The notes: generated from the sequence alone by a model not told the origin. 64,000 nt of DNA from Acidobacteriota bacterium (GCA_022826825.1 JAJDUD010000044.1:32644-96643); one strand, 5' to 3'; shown: positions 16,982 to 26,492, counted from the stretch's first letter. Program-made: numbers and translations.

Positions 16982-18361
16982 ATGACGGAGTTCTTCCTCG
17001 ACTTCGCCCTCATTTCCGGGCTGCTCGTCGTCGCGCACCTCCTCCGGACGTGGGTTCGGTTCTTCCAGGCCGTCTTCCTGCCCACGCCGATCCTGGCGGG
17101 GCTGATCGGGCTCGCCGCCGGACCCGAGGGGCTGGATCTCCTCCCCTTCGCGCGGGACGCGGCCGGCGCCCCGGTGATGGGCCGGTACCCGGGCGAGCTG
17201 ATCGTGGTGCTCTTCGGCACCCTCTTCATGGGGTGGCGCCCGAACGCGCCGCGCTTCCGGGCGATGCTCCGCGACGTCGGAGACACGTTCTTCTACAACC
17301 TCTCGGCCTGGGTCGGCCAGTTCGGCCTCGCGCTGCTGTTCGCGGGCGCGGTCCTGATTCCGCTGTTTCCCGAGGTGGGCGGGCCCTTCGCGCTGATGCT
17401 TCCCGGCGGCTTCGTGGGCGGTCACGGCACCGCCACCGCCATCGGATCCGTTCTCGCCGAACAGGGCTACCCCGACGCCCTCCCCGTCGGATTCACCTTC
17501 GCGACCATCGGACTCCTGGCGGCCGTCTTCGGCGGCGTCGCCGCGATCAACCTCGCCACCCGGGCGGGCTGGACCCGCCTCGTCTCCAGCCCGCACGAGC
17601 TTCCCGAAGACCAGCGGCGGGGCCTGATCGCACCCGAAGACGCCCGGGACGCCGTGAAGGAGACCGTCAGCCCGCTGGCCCTCGACACGCTTTCCTGGCA
17701 CTTCGGACTCGTGCTGCTCGCCTACGGGGCCGCCCACGCCGCGAGTTGGGCGCTCCGGTCGGCGGGCGGCTTCTTCACGGCCCTCCCCATGTTCGCGCTC
17801 GCGGTCCTCTGCGGCGCGCTGCTCCAGGGCGCGCTCAACCGGCTGGGCGCCGGCCGGCACGTGGACCGGGCCACGATGGCGCGCATCGGGTCCTCGGTCT
17901 CGGACTTCCTGGTGGCCTTCGGGGTGGCCTCGATCCCGCTCTCGACGGTGGCGGCGTACGCGGCGCCCATCCTCGTGATGTCCGTCTTCGGCTTCGCCCA
18001 CGCCGCCCTCATCACCTGGTGGATCGCGCGCCGGACCTTCCGCAACTACTGGTTCGAGCGCGGCCTGTTCACCTTCGGTTACGCCACCGGCGTGGTGGGG
18101 ATGGGGATCGCGCTGCTCCGCGTGGTGGACCCCCGGTTGCAGTCCGGCACGCTCGACGACTACGGCGTGGCGTACCTCCCGATCGCGGTGGTCGAGATCG
18201 CCATCCTCACCACGCTGCCGCTGTGGGTCGCCGCCGGCGCGGTATGGATGCCGGGTCTCGCGCTGACCGCCTTCGCCGCCGCGCTGCTGCTGGTCTCGTG
18301 GAGGTCGATCGGCTTCTTCCCGTCCGATCCCGGGGTGCGCCGGGCCGGCGAACCCGGGTAG
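16982..18361 (+). CDS. Sodium/glutamate symporter-like protein (GltS family)
   Basis: 459-residue membrane protein with about eleven hydrophobic segments and the GltS hallmark GGHGTATAIG around residue 145. Expected role is sodium-coupled uptake of glutamate or a related acid; specificity is not certain. It probably shares a transcript with the TRAP permeases. The last 15 residues (FFPSDPGVRRAGEPG) are unusual for the family, and their coding sequence is repeated about 890 bases downstream. Confidence 0.85.
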   Translation: MTEFFLDFALISGLLVVAHLLRTWVRFFQAVFLPTPILAGLIGLAAGPEGLDLLPFARDAAGAPVMGRYPGELIVVLFGTLFMGWRPNAPRFRAMLRDVGDTFFYNLSAWVGQFGLALLFAGAVLIPLFPEVGGPFALMLPGGFVGGHGTATAIGSVLAEQGYPDALPVGFTFATIGLLAAVFGGVAAINLATRAGWTRLVSSPHELPEDQRRGLIAPEDARDAVKETVSPLALDTLSWHFGLVLLAYGAAHAASWALRSAGGFFTALPMFALAVLCGALLQGALNRLGAGRHVDRATMARIGSSVSDFLVAFGVASIPLSTVAAYAAPILVMSVFGFAHAALITWWIARRTFRNYWFERGLFTFGYATGVVGMGIALLRVVDPRLQSGTLDDYGVAYLPIAVVEIAILTTLPLWVAAGAVWMPGLALTAFAAALLLVSWRSIGFFPSDPGVRRAGEPG

Positions 18362-18405
18362 GCAGTCGGACGCGGTTGGGTCCCGGAGCCGTGGTGTTCT
18401 TTGGC

Positions 18406-18411
18406 TATAAT
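18406..18411 (+). promoter_or_regulatory. Probable -10 element of the second toxin-antitoxin operon
   Basis: A perfect TATAAT in very GC-rich surroundings, 21 bases before the antitoxin ATG. No well-spaced -35 box; TTGGGT at 18376 is too far upstream. Confidence 0.5.
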
Positions 18412-18432
18412 CACGGTAACGTTTCCGGCAAC

Positions 18433-18753
18433 ATGCCCAACGACTCCGAAAGTCGCATCTCCACACCGCGCGTCCACCGTCACCGCCTCCGGGCTGCCGC
18501 GCGCGGGACCACCCGCGTCGAGGTTTCGATTCCTCTCTCGGACGCTCCGCTGTTGCGATCCCTGGCCCGAACGCTCCGCGAGGACGACCGGGAGGCCTCT
18601 CGCCTGCGGCAGCTTCTGGAAACGGAAGTGGTGCGGGCTCCGGCGGCGACGGGAGCCGACCTCGTCGAGTTTCTCCTCGCTTCGCCCCTGCGCGAGATGG
18701 AGCTGGAAGTGGAGCGTGATCGCTCCTTCGGACGGCCGGTCGACTTCGAGTGA
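18433..18753 (+). CDS. Probable antitoxin of a FitAB/VapBC-like pair
   Basis: 106-residue protein directly upstream of a PIN toxin, with a GTGA overlap between its stop and the toxin start. It has a basic N-terminus (PRVHRHRLRAAARGTTRVEVSIP) and an acidic C-terminus ending GRPVDFE. The middle (LREDDREASRLRQLLETEVV) looks helical. I do not recognise a standard RHH or AbrB motif with confidence; the antitoxin role rests on position, size and overlap. An isolated -10 box lies upstream. Confidence 0.65.
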   Translation: MPNDSESRISTPRVHRHRLRAAARGTTRVEVSIPLSDAPLLRSLARTLREDDREASRLRQLLETEVVRAPAATGADLVEFLLASPLREMELEVERDRSFGRPVDFE

Positions 18754-19175
18754 CCGGTTTCCTGCTGGACACGAACGTCATCAGCGAGACGGTCCGGCCA
18801 CGGCCCGAACCTCGAGTGCTGCGTTGGTTTCGTGAACGAGCGCCGCGTGATCTCTTCCTTTCGGCAGTGACCTTGGGAGAGTTGGTCCGGGGCGCCCTGA
18901 AACTGGGCGATCGTGATCGATCCCTGCGTTACCAGCAGTGGATCACCCGGGATCTGACTCGTCAGTTCGAAGGGCGGATCCTTGCGTTCGACGATCGGGC
19001 CGCGGCTATCTGGGGCGAGATCATGGCTGCCGGCGATCAGAGCGGGCAGCCGCGGCCCGCCCTCGACGCTCAGATCGCGGCTGTCGCGCGACGCCACGAT
19101 CTGGTTCTGGCCACCCGGAACACGGGGGACTTCCAAAACATGGACCTCCCGTTGGTGAATCCCTGGCGGGCTTGA
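18750..19175 (+). CDS. PIN-domain toxin (FitB-like)
   Basis: 141-residue PIN ribonuclease starting at GTG 18750 inside the GTGA overlap. Ligands are D7 (LLDTNVISE), E44 (TLGELVRG), D106 (ALDAQIAAVA) and D127 (NTGDF). DTNVISE and the ATRNTGDF ending are characteristic of FitB-type toxins. It is toxic only without its antitoxin, encoded just upstream. The cassette lies between imperfect direct copies of the gltS-like gene's last codons. Confidence 0.9.
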   Translation: MTGFLLDTNVISETVRPRPEPRVLRWFRERAPRDLFLSAVTLGELVRGALKLGDRDRSLRYQQWITRDLTRQFEGRILAFDDRAAAIWGEIMAAGDQSGQPRPALDAQIAAVARRHDLVLATRNTGDFQNMDLPLVNPWRA

Positions 19176-19197
19176 ACCGCGGGACCGTCAGTCTCGG

Positions 19198-19252
19198 CGT
19201 CTTCCCGTCCGATCTCCGGATCCGCCGGGTCGGCGAGCCCGGACAAGCAGGC
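19198..19252 (+). repeat. Imperfect copy of the gltS-like gene's 3' end
   Basis: This stretch matches 18313-18367 at about four of five positions, with the shared core TTCCCGTCCGAT and GGCGA-CCCGG. Reading in phase gives VFPSDLRIRRVGEPG against FFPSDPGVRRAGEPG. It lies just after the toxin stop. Confidence 0.6.
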
Positions 19253-19348
19253 TTCCCGGCCCGGATAGACTGCATTCACGGCGCGGCGTTCATGGAGGGT
19301 CCGAGGGGGTTCTCGTGGCGCTGCCTGCATCCGGGGAGGTTCAAGAGG

Positions 19349-20449
19349 ATGTTGATTCGCCAAAGCCCGGGACGCCGGCCGCGTTTCCGGCGTCTTGCCG
19401 CCATGGGCCTCGTTGCCGCGGTCGTCGGCTGCGACGGCGGCTCCGACTCTCCGTCTCCGACGGTTCCGCCTCCGAGCCCGGCCCCGCCCCCGGCAACAGA
19501 TCCGATGGGGGCCCGTTGCACGGAGGCGGGGCGCATTCTGGAGTACGGTTTCTTCGCTCATTTCGAGCCGATCAGCCACAGCGCGAGCCCGGACCCGGGC
19601 GCCGCAGCCTTCAACGAACACCTCGGGTACGAGGCCGATCTGCTGAACGCGCTCGAAGCCATGGACGGGGCCGGGCTGGCCTTCCGGCGCCGCGGGATCC
19701 ACGTCTGGCCCGGGATCTGGCTGCTTTCGTCCACCCCCGAGTACGACCTCGTGGGCGGCGGCATCACGATCCTCGAGGAGCGCACGATGGATGCCGCCGG
19801 GATGCCGGCGATCTCGTTCACGTCCGGGCACATCGAATTCGGCCATTCGCTGCTCGTACGCGCGGCCGATGCCGAGCGGCTCGCCGAATACAGCGACCTG
19901 ACGGGCGACGACCGGGTTGGCGTTTCGGTGGAGACCACCAACGAGGCCCGCTTCCTCCAGATTGTCGAGCTCATTGACGAGGACGGGGTGTTGCGCGCGG
20001 GGACCCGGGTCACCACTCCCGCCGGGACCGTGGTGGCCGACGGCAGCGACGCCTACCGCATCGCGGCGAGCGGGTCCTCGCCGAATCTCGCGGATCGCAT
20101 GCATCTCGAACCCCCGTCGCCTGAGTTTCCGGAGGTCGTGTTCTTCGGCGCCGATTCCATCCAGACGGAACAGCCCGAGGCACTCGCCAATGGGGAGGTG
20201 GACGCCCTGGCCGGAGACTCGATCTTCAACGGCGTAATCGAAGGGAAGTGGGCCGGCGCTCTCGTGGTGACCGCCATCGACACGGAGTTCGACCTCGGCG
20301 GCTTCACCCTGGATCAGAACGAAGAGGCGCTGCTCGCCTGCCTCGACGACAAGCTGGACTACCTCACCGACGAACGAAGCATCGGCTTCGCCGAGTGGCT
20401 GGAGAACCCCGCGGTGTTCCTGGAGCGGGCGGAAGCCTGGACTCCGTAG
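19349..20449 (+). CDS. Periplasmic solute-binding lipoprotein (SBP_bac_3-like)
   Basis: 366 residues with a signal peptide, the lipobox AVVGC near residue 28 and a Ser/Pro-rich linker (PSPTVPPPSPAPPPA). The body resembles type-3 periplasmic binding proteins: a conserved AGMPAISFTSGHIEFGHSLLV stretch, then a DLTGDDRVGVSVETTNEARFL hinge-like segment. Such proteins usually feed an amino-acid ABC importer or act as lytic-transglycosylase-linked sensors. No permease or ATPase gene is near, so it is an orphan. An upstream in-frame start exists; ATG 19349 gives the best signal peptide. Confidence 0.75.
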   Translation: MLIRQSPGRRPRFRRLAAMGLVAAVVGCDGGSDSPSPTVPPPSPAPPPATDPMGARCTEAGRILEYGFFAHFEPISHSASPDPGAAAFNEHLGYEADLLNALEAMDGAGLAFRRRGIHVWPGIWLLSSTPEYDLVGGGITILEERTMDAAGMPAISFTSGHIEFGHSLLVRAADAERLAEYSDLTGDDRVGVSVETTNEARFLQIVELIDEDGVLRAGTRVTTPAGTVVADGSDAYRIAASGSSPNLADRMHLEPPSPEFPEVVFFGADSIQTEQPEALANGEVDALAGDSIFNGVIEGKWAGALVVTAIDTEFDLGGFTLDQNEEALLACLDDKLDYLTDERSIGFAEWLENPAVFLERAEAWTP

Positions 20450-20820
20450 CCCCGCATACCGCGACCGCGCCGGAATGGTGACTCCGCGGCGGGATTGAAG
20501 CGCGCGGGGCCGTCAGTACTTGATGTCGTTCCGGCCGACCGTCATCCCGATGTTGCCGACCCGGCGGCCCATCGTGGTTTGCTCGTCGCTCCCGGCGGTC
20601 ATCCTGTGGTGTCGCCATTTCTGCCGCTACAAGAACGCCATTCCTGCCGTTTCACGAATGCCGAATCTGCCGCCGAATCGTTCCGGAAGCGCCTTTCGGC
20701 GACCGCTCTGGTCCCGTCCCGTCGCTCCGGCGCAGGCCGTAGGGCGGCGGCCGTTTCGTGGGTCGCGCCTGCGGGGCGCAGCGCTCTTCGTGCGGAACCG
20801 GCTCTGCTACGGACGCATCG
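20450..20820. other. Gap with a duplicated gene fragment
   Basis: No intact gene. Holds the partial copy described at 20511-20605, then about 210 bases with no clear similarity or structure. Confidence 0.6.
20511..20605 (-). pseudogene. Duplicated 3' fragment of the flavin-reductase-like gene
   Basis: Bases from 20511 are identical to 20819 onward for about 66 bases, including the stop codon, then diverge (about 90% over 95 bases). Translated, the fragment ends GRRVGNIGMTVGRNDIKY, exactly the tail of the neighbouring gene. It has no start and cannot be functional on its own. Confidence 0.8.
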
Positions 20821-21564
20821 TCAGTACTTGATGTCGTTCCGGCCGACCGTCATCCCGATGTTGCCGACCCGGCGGCCCATCGTGTAGTGCTCGCCGCTCC
20901 CGGCGGTCATCCCGAAGAAGTCCACGTCGGGCACGATCAGGCGGCCGCCATCGTCCACCGCGCCCTCCAGCGCGGTCGTCGCCACCACCTCGGCGATGAA
21001 GAGCTTCCGGACGGGCGGCACCTCGAGGGAAGCGATCGTGCGGCACTCGCAGTGGACGGGGGACTCCTCCACGGTGGGGGCGGCGACCACGGACGCCGCG
21101 CCCCGGGTCAGGCCCGAGAGCTCGAACTTGTCGGCGACGCGGCTCGAGTTCATGTCCACGGTGTCGAACGCCTCGATCATCGACGCCAGCGGGACGTTCA
21201 GCACGAACTCGTCGTGGAGCTCGAGGAGTTCCCGCGCCTGGTGCTCGAAGCCCGCGCTCACCCCGATCTGGGGCGGGTCGCCGTTCACGACGAACGTCCA
21301 GAGCACCGAGATCTCGTCCGGGTCGCCGGGCCGGCCGTTCACGGTGAGCAGGATCGCCGGACAGGGCGGGATCATCGGCCCGGGCTCCGCCAGCGCGCGG
21401 CGCGGGCCGGTGAGCGGCGTCGCGGAGCTGGTCGGGCTCCCGTCCGAGGTCGACGCGGAATCGTCCGCACTCCTCCGCTCGCCCGGACCGCATCCCCAGA
21501 CCGCAGCGATGGCGGCGGCGACCGACCCACCCTCCAGGAACCGCCTTCTGGACCAGCCGGGCAT
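20821..21564 (-). CDS. Tat-exported flavin-reductase-fold lipoprotein
   Basis: 247 residues. ATG at 21564 gives a twin-arginine signal (SRRRFLEGG, residues 5-13) leading to AAVWGC with a candidate lipid-modified Cys25. The mature part resembles the flavin-reductase-like/FMN-binding split barrel (PCPAILLTVNG, PQIGVSAGF, EFVLNVP, and the C-terminal MGRRVGNIG). Such proteins bind FMN or FAD and reduce flavin or a small substrate. Tat export fits folding with cofactor before export. The same reading frame runs open far upstream, but that stretch is repeat sequence. Confidence 0.75.
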   Translation of the reverse strand: MPGWSRRRFLEGGSVAAAIAAVWGCGPGERRSADDSASTSDGSPTSSATPLTGPRRALAEPGPMIPPCPAILLTVNGRPGDPDEISVLWTFVVNGDPPQIGVSAGFEHQARELLELHDEFVLNVPLASMIEAFDTVDMNSSRVADKFELSGLTRGAASVVAAPTVEESPVHCECRTIASLEVPPVRKLFIAEVVATTALEGAVDDGGRLIVPDVDFFGMTAGSGEHYTMGRRVGNIGMTVGRNDIKY

Positions 21565-22017
21565 GAGGGCGTCGGACGATACCGCAGATGTCCAGCACCC
21601 CCAGGGGCGTTCATCGAAGCGTGAACCCGGGCGAGCGCGGAGAGCGGGCAAACTCCGCTTCGTCGGATGGCGTACCGGCTTGGAACGCCGACCTCTGGTC
21701 GGCACGCGCTGCGCGACTGCGCAGCGCACGGCGGAGCGCCGACCTGCGGGATGGTTCTCTCTCGGTGCAACCGGGCGGATGGGACGCTCCCGGACCTCTG
21801 TCACCCAGGGCGAATAGCGGCGCGCCGCCCGCGGGCCTTCGGCCCGCTGTGCCGACCGGAGGCCAGTTCTCCCGGTGGGGGCCGGCGTTCCAAGCCGTGG
21901 GTGTCGCTTTCGCTCCGGGAGAACTGGCCGGCGTTCCAGGCCGACGCGCCATGTCGGAAGCCGCGATGCACGACTGTGCACCGGCGGTGCGATGATCCGT
22001 TCCCTGGGGAGAAAGCC
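21565..22017. repeat. Repeat block between divergent genes
   Basis: Dispersed hairpins here include GCCGACC-TCT-GGTCGGC (21687-21703) followed by GCGCTGCGC-GACT-GCGCAGCGC (21706-21727). Bases 21690-21853 are the inverted partner of 14697-14860. Any promoter for the serine hydrolase must lie in the last 60 bases. Confidence 0.75.
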
Positions 22018-23346
22018 ATGAAAGTCATCCGCGACAACCCCGCGAACCGGGTCGGAGCGGCGCTCGCTGTTTTCGCAATCATCCTGCCGGCCCTCACCGG
22101 CGCGTGCGCCGTCGCTCCGCCCCAGGACAGCTCCTCCGGACTGAATCCGGAGCGGCTGGCCCGGCTCGACGCCGCCCTCGAGGACTACGTCGCCTCCGGC
22201 GCCCTGCCCGGCGCGGTGGCGTTCGTCGCCCATCGCGGGGAGACCGCGTACCTCAGGGCCTTCGGCTACCGCGACAAGGAGGCCGGAGACCCGCTCGAGA
22301 CCGACGACATCTTCCGGATCGCGTCGCAGACCAAGGCGCTCGTGAGCGTGGCCGTCATGATGCTGCAGGAGGAGGGACGGCTGCTGATCTCGGACCCGGT
22401 CGGCCGCCACCTGCCGGAGTACCTCGAGACCACCGTCGCGAGCCCCAACCCCGACGGGACCTACGACGTGGTCCCCGCGGGGCAGCCGATCACTATCCGG
22501 CACCTGCTCACCCACACCGCGGGGATCACCTACGGCGGGGGGACCGCCGCCGCCGAATGGGTCGAAGCGGACATCACCGGCTGGTACTTCGCCCACCGGG
22601 AGGAGCCGGTCCGCGAAACGGTGCGCCGCATGGCTGCCCTGCCCTTCGAGACCCACCCGGGCGAAGCCTGGGTCTACGGCTACGCGACGGACATTCTGGG
22701 CGCCGTCGTAGAGGTCGCCTCGGGAACGGCGCTCGACGAGTTCCTCCGGACCCGCCTCTTCGAGCCGCTGGGGATGGCGGACACCCACTTCTATCTCCCG
22801 CCCGAGAAGCGCGACCGCCTGACCGTCGTCTATTCGGCCGGCGCGGACGGCTTCACCCGCGCTCCCGATCCCGGCGGCATGGTGGGACAGGGGGCGTACG
22901 TGGACGGGCCGCGAACGAGCTTCTCCGGTGGGGCCGGCCTCCTCTCGACGGCGTCCGACTACGGGCGGTTCCTCCAGATGCTGCTGAACGGCGGCAAGCT
23001 CGGCGACGCCCGCATCCTCTCGCCGAAGAGCGTCGAGCTCATGACCGTGGATCACCTCGGCGGGCTGCTGGTCCGGGACCTGAACGACGCCAGCGCCGTC
23101 TTCGGCGCGGAACGGGGGGTCGGGTTCGGGCTCGGCTTCCGGGTGGTGGAAGACGTGGGCGCGCACGGCGCGCCCGGCTCGGAAGGCGTCTACGGGTGGG
23201 GCGGGGCCTACCACTCGAGCTACTGGGTGGACCCGGAGGAGGAACTCGTCGCCGTGTACCTGGCGCAACTCATCCCCTCCGGGAACCTGGACGACCACGC
23301 CAGGTTCCGGGCGCTCGTTTACCAGGCGGTCGACACCGCCAACTGA
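22018..23346 (+). CDS. Serine hydrolase of the beta-lactamase/class C PBP fold, lipoprotein
   Basis: 442 residues. ATG at 22018 follows GGGGAGAAA and starts a signal peptide with lipobox LTGAC (Cys30). Catalytic S103 and K106 are in IASQTKAL. The second motif is Y-G-Y (VYGYATD) and the third lies near [10 protein letters not shown]. Family members are esterases, D-aminopeptidases or carboxypeptidases rather than true beta-lactamases; substrate unknown. It is separated from the Tat flavoprotein gene by repeats and probably has its own promoter. Confidence 0.9.
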   Translation: MKVIRDNPANRVGAALAVFAIILPALTGACAVAPPQDSSSGLNPERLARLDAALEDYVASGALPGAVAFVAHRGETAYLRAFGYRDKEAGDPLETDDIFRIASQTKALVSVAVMMLQEEGRLLISDPVGRHLPEYLETTVASPNPDGTYDVVPAGQPITIRHLLTHTAGITYGGGTAAAEWVEADITGWYFAHREEPVRETVRRMAALPFETHPGEAWVYGYATDILGAVVEVASGTALDEFLRTRLFEPLGMADTHFYLPPEKRDRLTVVYSAGADGFTRAPDPGGMVGQGAYVDGPRTSFSGGAGLLSTASDYGRFLQMLLNGGKLGDARILSPKSVELMTVDHLGGLLVRDLNDASAVFGAERGVGFGLGFRVVEDVGAHGAPGSEGVYGWGGAYHSSYWVDPEEELVAVYLAQLIPSGNLDDHARFRALVYQAVDTAN

Positions 23347-23371
23347 CTCGGGAGCGGCCCCGGGCGGTCTT

Positions 23372-24526
23372 CTACGTCCGGATCAGTTCGCCCACCTGCG
23401 CCGGAGCACACAGCGTGACCTCGAATCCGCCCAGTCGCCGCGGGAGCGGCTCGTCCACGTAGGGACAGCAAAGCAGGTTCGGGCCGTCGGGATAGGCCCT
23501 GCGAAACCTCGCCAGCGCCTTCGGGCGGAATCCCTCCGGCGAGATCTTCGCCTCCACCGCAGCCACCCGGTCCCGTCCGGCAACGATGGCGAAATCCACC
23601 TCGTGCCCCGCTGCGTCGCGCCAATAGTGAACGCGGCTCCGGGGGATGGTGGTCAGCAGTTCGTCCAGCACCAGGTTCTCCCAGAGGGGACCACGGTCCG
23701 CCGGCCGGAGGTTCGTCCACCCCCGCAGATGACAGACGAGGCCGGTGTCCAGGGCATATGCCCGGGGACGGCGCACCAGTTCCCGGCGCCCTCCGCCGTG
23801 GAAGGGCGGCACCCGGACCGCGAGGTGACAGTCGTCGAGGATGTCCAGATACTGGACGGCGGTCGGCCGGCCCACGCCGGCGTCGCGCGCGACGGACGAG
23901 ATGTCCAGTAGTTCGCCGTTGCGGACGAACACCGAGGCGACGACGCGGAGGAAGCCGCCCCGGCCCCGGACGTCGAACAGCGGCAGGATGTCCCGCGCGA
24001 AGAAGCTGTCCATCCACTCCTCGAACCAGACCGGATCCGGCGCCGGCGCCAGCAGTTGGTCCGGAAAACCTCCGTTCAGAAGTCGCCGCTCCAGATCCGG
24101 CGCGCCGATCCAATCGGGGGACTCGCGCCACAGGACCGGAGCGAAGCGAATTGGCCATTTCCTCCCCACCAACGAGTCGCTGAATCGCCGGCTCGCGTAG
24201 AGCGTGGAGGAGCCGGTCGCCAGCACCCGAATGCCCGGCCAGGCGTCCGCCGCGATCTTCAGCAGACCGGCCGGATCGTTGGCCCGATGCACTTCGTCCA
24301 GGACCACCCGGGAGCCCGGAGGAAGATGGGCGAAGAAGGCTTCGGGATCCGCGAGACGATCCCGCACCGAGGGCAGGTCGCAGTTCAAGTAGCGAGCGTC
24401 CGGCACCTGCCGGCTCAGCACGGTCTTCCCAAGGCGCCGCGCTCCCGAGAGCCAGACGATGTTGCGGGAGTCCCACGCGCGCTCGATCCGGTTGACCCAG
24501 AACGGACGCGGAACCGGAGTGGACAT
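23372..24526 (-). CDS. ATP-binding protein with DUF4143 domain (AAA family)
   Basis: 384 residues. The N-terminal AAA domain has Walker A GARRLGKTVL (about 28-37) and Walker B VVLDEVH (about 75-81), with the sensor-like LATGSSTL. The C-terminal DUF4143 half (about 190-384) includes WENLVLDELL and the nuclease-like HEVDFAIV and AVEAKIS motifs. Proteins of this kind are common accessory genes of uncertain function. ATG at 24526 lies behind an unusually AT-rich 40-base gap. Confidence 0.88.
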   Translation of the reverse strand: MSTPVPRPFWVNRIERAWDSRNIVWLSGARRLGKTVLSRQVPDARYLNCDLPSVRDRLADPEAFFAHLPPGSRVVLDEVHRANDPAGLLKIAADAWPGIRVLATGSSTLYASRRFSDSLVGRKWPIRFAPVLWRESPDWIGAPDLERRLLNGGFPDQLLAPAPDPVWFEEWMDSFFARDILPLFDVRGRGGFLRVVASVFVRNGELLDISSVARDAGVGRPTAVQYLDILDDCHLAVRVPPFHGGGRRELVRRPRAYALDTGLVCHLRGWTNLRPADRGPLWENLVLDELLTTIPRSRVHYWRDAAGHEVDFAIVAGRDRVAAVEAKISPEGFRPKALARFRRAYPDGPNLLCCPYVDEPLPRRLGGFEVTLCAPAQVGELIRT

Positions 24527-24566
24527 AGGTATATTTTACAAAAAACCGCGTATTACGTAATTTTGA
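24527..24566 (-). promoter_or_regulatory. AT-rich promoter region of the ATPase gene
   Basis: A 40-base AT-rich island in a GC-rich genome, with the palindrome ATTACGTAAT (24552-24561) and, on the minus strand, a TAAAAT/TATACC -10-like stretch ten or so bases before the ATG. It separates the APC permease stop from the ATPase start. Confidence 0.4.
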
Positions 24567-26000
24567 CTACGAAATGGACGGAAGTTCCGGACGCTGGGCG
24601 CCCAGGACCAAGGTGTCCAGCTCGGCGTCGGGGATCGCCGCGAACTCGCGGACGCGCCTGAAGTAGAACAGCGCGCCGAGCGCGATCCAGCCGGCCAGGG
24701 CGATCCAGGAGGGCAGCGCCATGAAGCCGGGCATCCCGGGAACGCACAGCAGGACCAGGAACCCGGCCGACAGGAGCGCGCCGAGCACCGCTTCCAGCCG
24801 GGCCCGCCGGCGGCGCGCGACCGAGCGCGCCGCGAGGCAGGTGTACAGGTAGCCGCAGGCGGTGCCGACCGCGGCCATGTCCACCACCCAGACGATGACC
24901 TCGCGGCCGAACCAGGGCGCGAGCAGCGAGACGGCCCCGGTGAACAGCAGGGCGTTCCGCGGCGTGCCGCGGGTCCCGTCGACGGTCCCGAACCAGGCCG
25001 GCAGCAAGCGCGCCCGCCCCATGCTGAACAGGAGGCGGCTGCTCGCCATGAAGAAGCCGTTGATGCCGGTGAAGATGGCGGTGACGACGGCGACGCTCAG
25101 GATGGCCACTCCCGCCGCTCCGAGGCTCGCCCGCACCGTCGCCCCCGTCACCCAGACGGACTCCCCGGCCACCACCTCGCGCCACGGCAGGACCACCCCG
25201 GTGGCCAGCACCACGACCGCGTACATCCCGGCCCCGGCCAGGATCGCGGCCGCCATCAGCCGGAACGCCTTGCCGGCCGGGAACGCGAACTCCTCGGCGG
25301 CCTGCGGCAGGGTGTCGAAGCCGACGTAGAGCCAGGGGGAGATCGCGAGCATCGCCAGGATCCCGGTCCACGCCGGCCGGCCGGGGGCGAACCAGGGGTC
25401 CCAGTTGGCCACGTTGGCGCCGGGTCCGGTGAGAGCGCCGATCCCCACCACCGCCACCGCCGCCACCATGAGGCCGGTCAGGACCGCCTGCGCCCTCCCG
25501 ACCCCCTGGACGCCCCGGGAGTGCAGGAACCCGACGGCGACCACCCCGAACGCCGCGAGGCCGACCTCCCCGGCGAACACCTCGAAGCCGGCCACCGTAT
25601 AGAGGGAACCGCGGGCGAACAGATCCGGCGCGAGGAACCTGCCGAGGATGGCGAGCGCGGTCGCGTTGAGCGGCACAATACTCAGATAGCCGAGGGCGAG
25701 GAACCAGCCGCAGATCACCGCGTGATGCCGGCCGGCGGCCCGGTAGGCGTAGGCGAACTCGGCCCCCGCCACCGGAAAGGTGCGGACCATGAGGCCGTAG
25801 CTCCGGGCGATCACGACCATCGCCAGCCCGCCGAGCGCGATGCCCAGCGCCGCGCCGAGCGGTCCGGCGGTCTCGAGGAAGTCGCCGGCGAGGATGAAAC
25901 AGCCAAAGCCGATGACGCAGCCGAGCGCCAGCGACCCGACCTGAAGCGGCGCGAGGACCGGCCGGAGTCGCGGGCGATCGCTCAGGGGTCTTTCAGGCAA
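24567..26000 (-). CDS. APC-superfamily amino-acid permease
   Basis: 477-residue membrane protein with twelve or so hydrophobic segments. The first carries the APC signature GCVIGFGCFILAGDF. FPVAGAEFAYAYRA and SPWLYVGFDTLPQAAEEF are typical of amino-acid/polyamine transporters of the GabP/EAT-like groups. A TTG start at 26000 is the only start that keeps the first transmembrane helix. Substrate cannot be fixed from sequence. It is co-directional with the ATPase gene but separated from it by an AT-rich promoter-like gap. Confidence 0.88.
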   Translation of the reverse strand: MPERPLSDRPRLRPVLAPLQVGSLALGCVIGFGCFILAGDFLETAGPLGAALGIALGGLAMVVIARSYGLMVRTFPVAGAEFAYAYRAAGRHHAVICGWFLALGYLSIVPLNATALAILGRFLAPDLFARGSLYTVAGFEVFAGEVGLAAFGVVAVGFLHSRGVQGVGRAQAVLTGLMVAAVAVVGIGALTGPGANVANWDPWFAPGRPAWTGILAMLAISPWLYVGFDTLPQAAEEFAFPAGKAFRLMAAAILAGAGMYAVVVLATGVVLPWREVVAGESVWVTGATVRASLGAAGVAILSVAVVTAIFTGINGFFMASSRLLFSMGRARLLPAWFGTVDGTRGTPRNALLFTGAVSLLAPWFGREVIVWVVDMAAVGTACGYLYTCLAARSVARRRRARLEAVLGALLSAGFLVLLCVPGMPGFMALPSWIALAGWIALGALFYFRRVREFAAIPDAELDTLVLGAQRPELPSIS

Positions 26001-26492
26001 GGGTCACGTCCACCGGCCGAGGATGGGCGGGCGGGATTATCCGGGCGCCGCCGCTTGCGTGCTCTCGCCAGGTTGCTGGGAAAGTGGAACCCGCCCGCTG
26101 ACGGGGGCGGCGAGGAGCGCTCGGAGCGCCGGCCTTCAGGCCGGCATCGCCCGCGCCGCGGGCGAAACTCCCGACGTCTCTTCGCGACGTTGCGCCGCCT
26201 CGAACGCGTTTGGCACCGTGGCCGTCGCGGGCGAACGTCGGTTCGCTATCCTCGTCGGGGGTCCCCGCGATGGGGCACGATGGCGCCGGGAGTTTCGCGG
26301 CCGTTGGCCGCGATGCCGGTGTGAACACCGGCGCTCCTGGCCGCGATGCCGGTGTGAAGCCCCCACCGGGAGAACTGGCCGGCGCTCCTCGCCAAATCTG
26401 CGTTTTCATGCCCGGCGGGGTGCGCGGGAGAACAGGGGCGGGAGCGTTTCGCCGGGCGGCGAGCCGCGGGCCGGTCCCGTAGAGTTGCCGGC
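26001..26492. repeat. Repeat-filled gap before the alanine racemase gene
   Basis: Contains GCGCCGGCCTTCAGGCCGGC near 26126 followed by CGCCCGC-GC-CGCGGGCG-type pairing. It also contains CGCGGCC-GTT-GGCCGCG (26296-26312) plus GCCGGTGT-GA-ACACCGGC (26315-26332), one of the cleanest copies. No gene seen. Confidence 0.75.
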
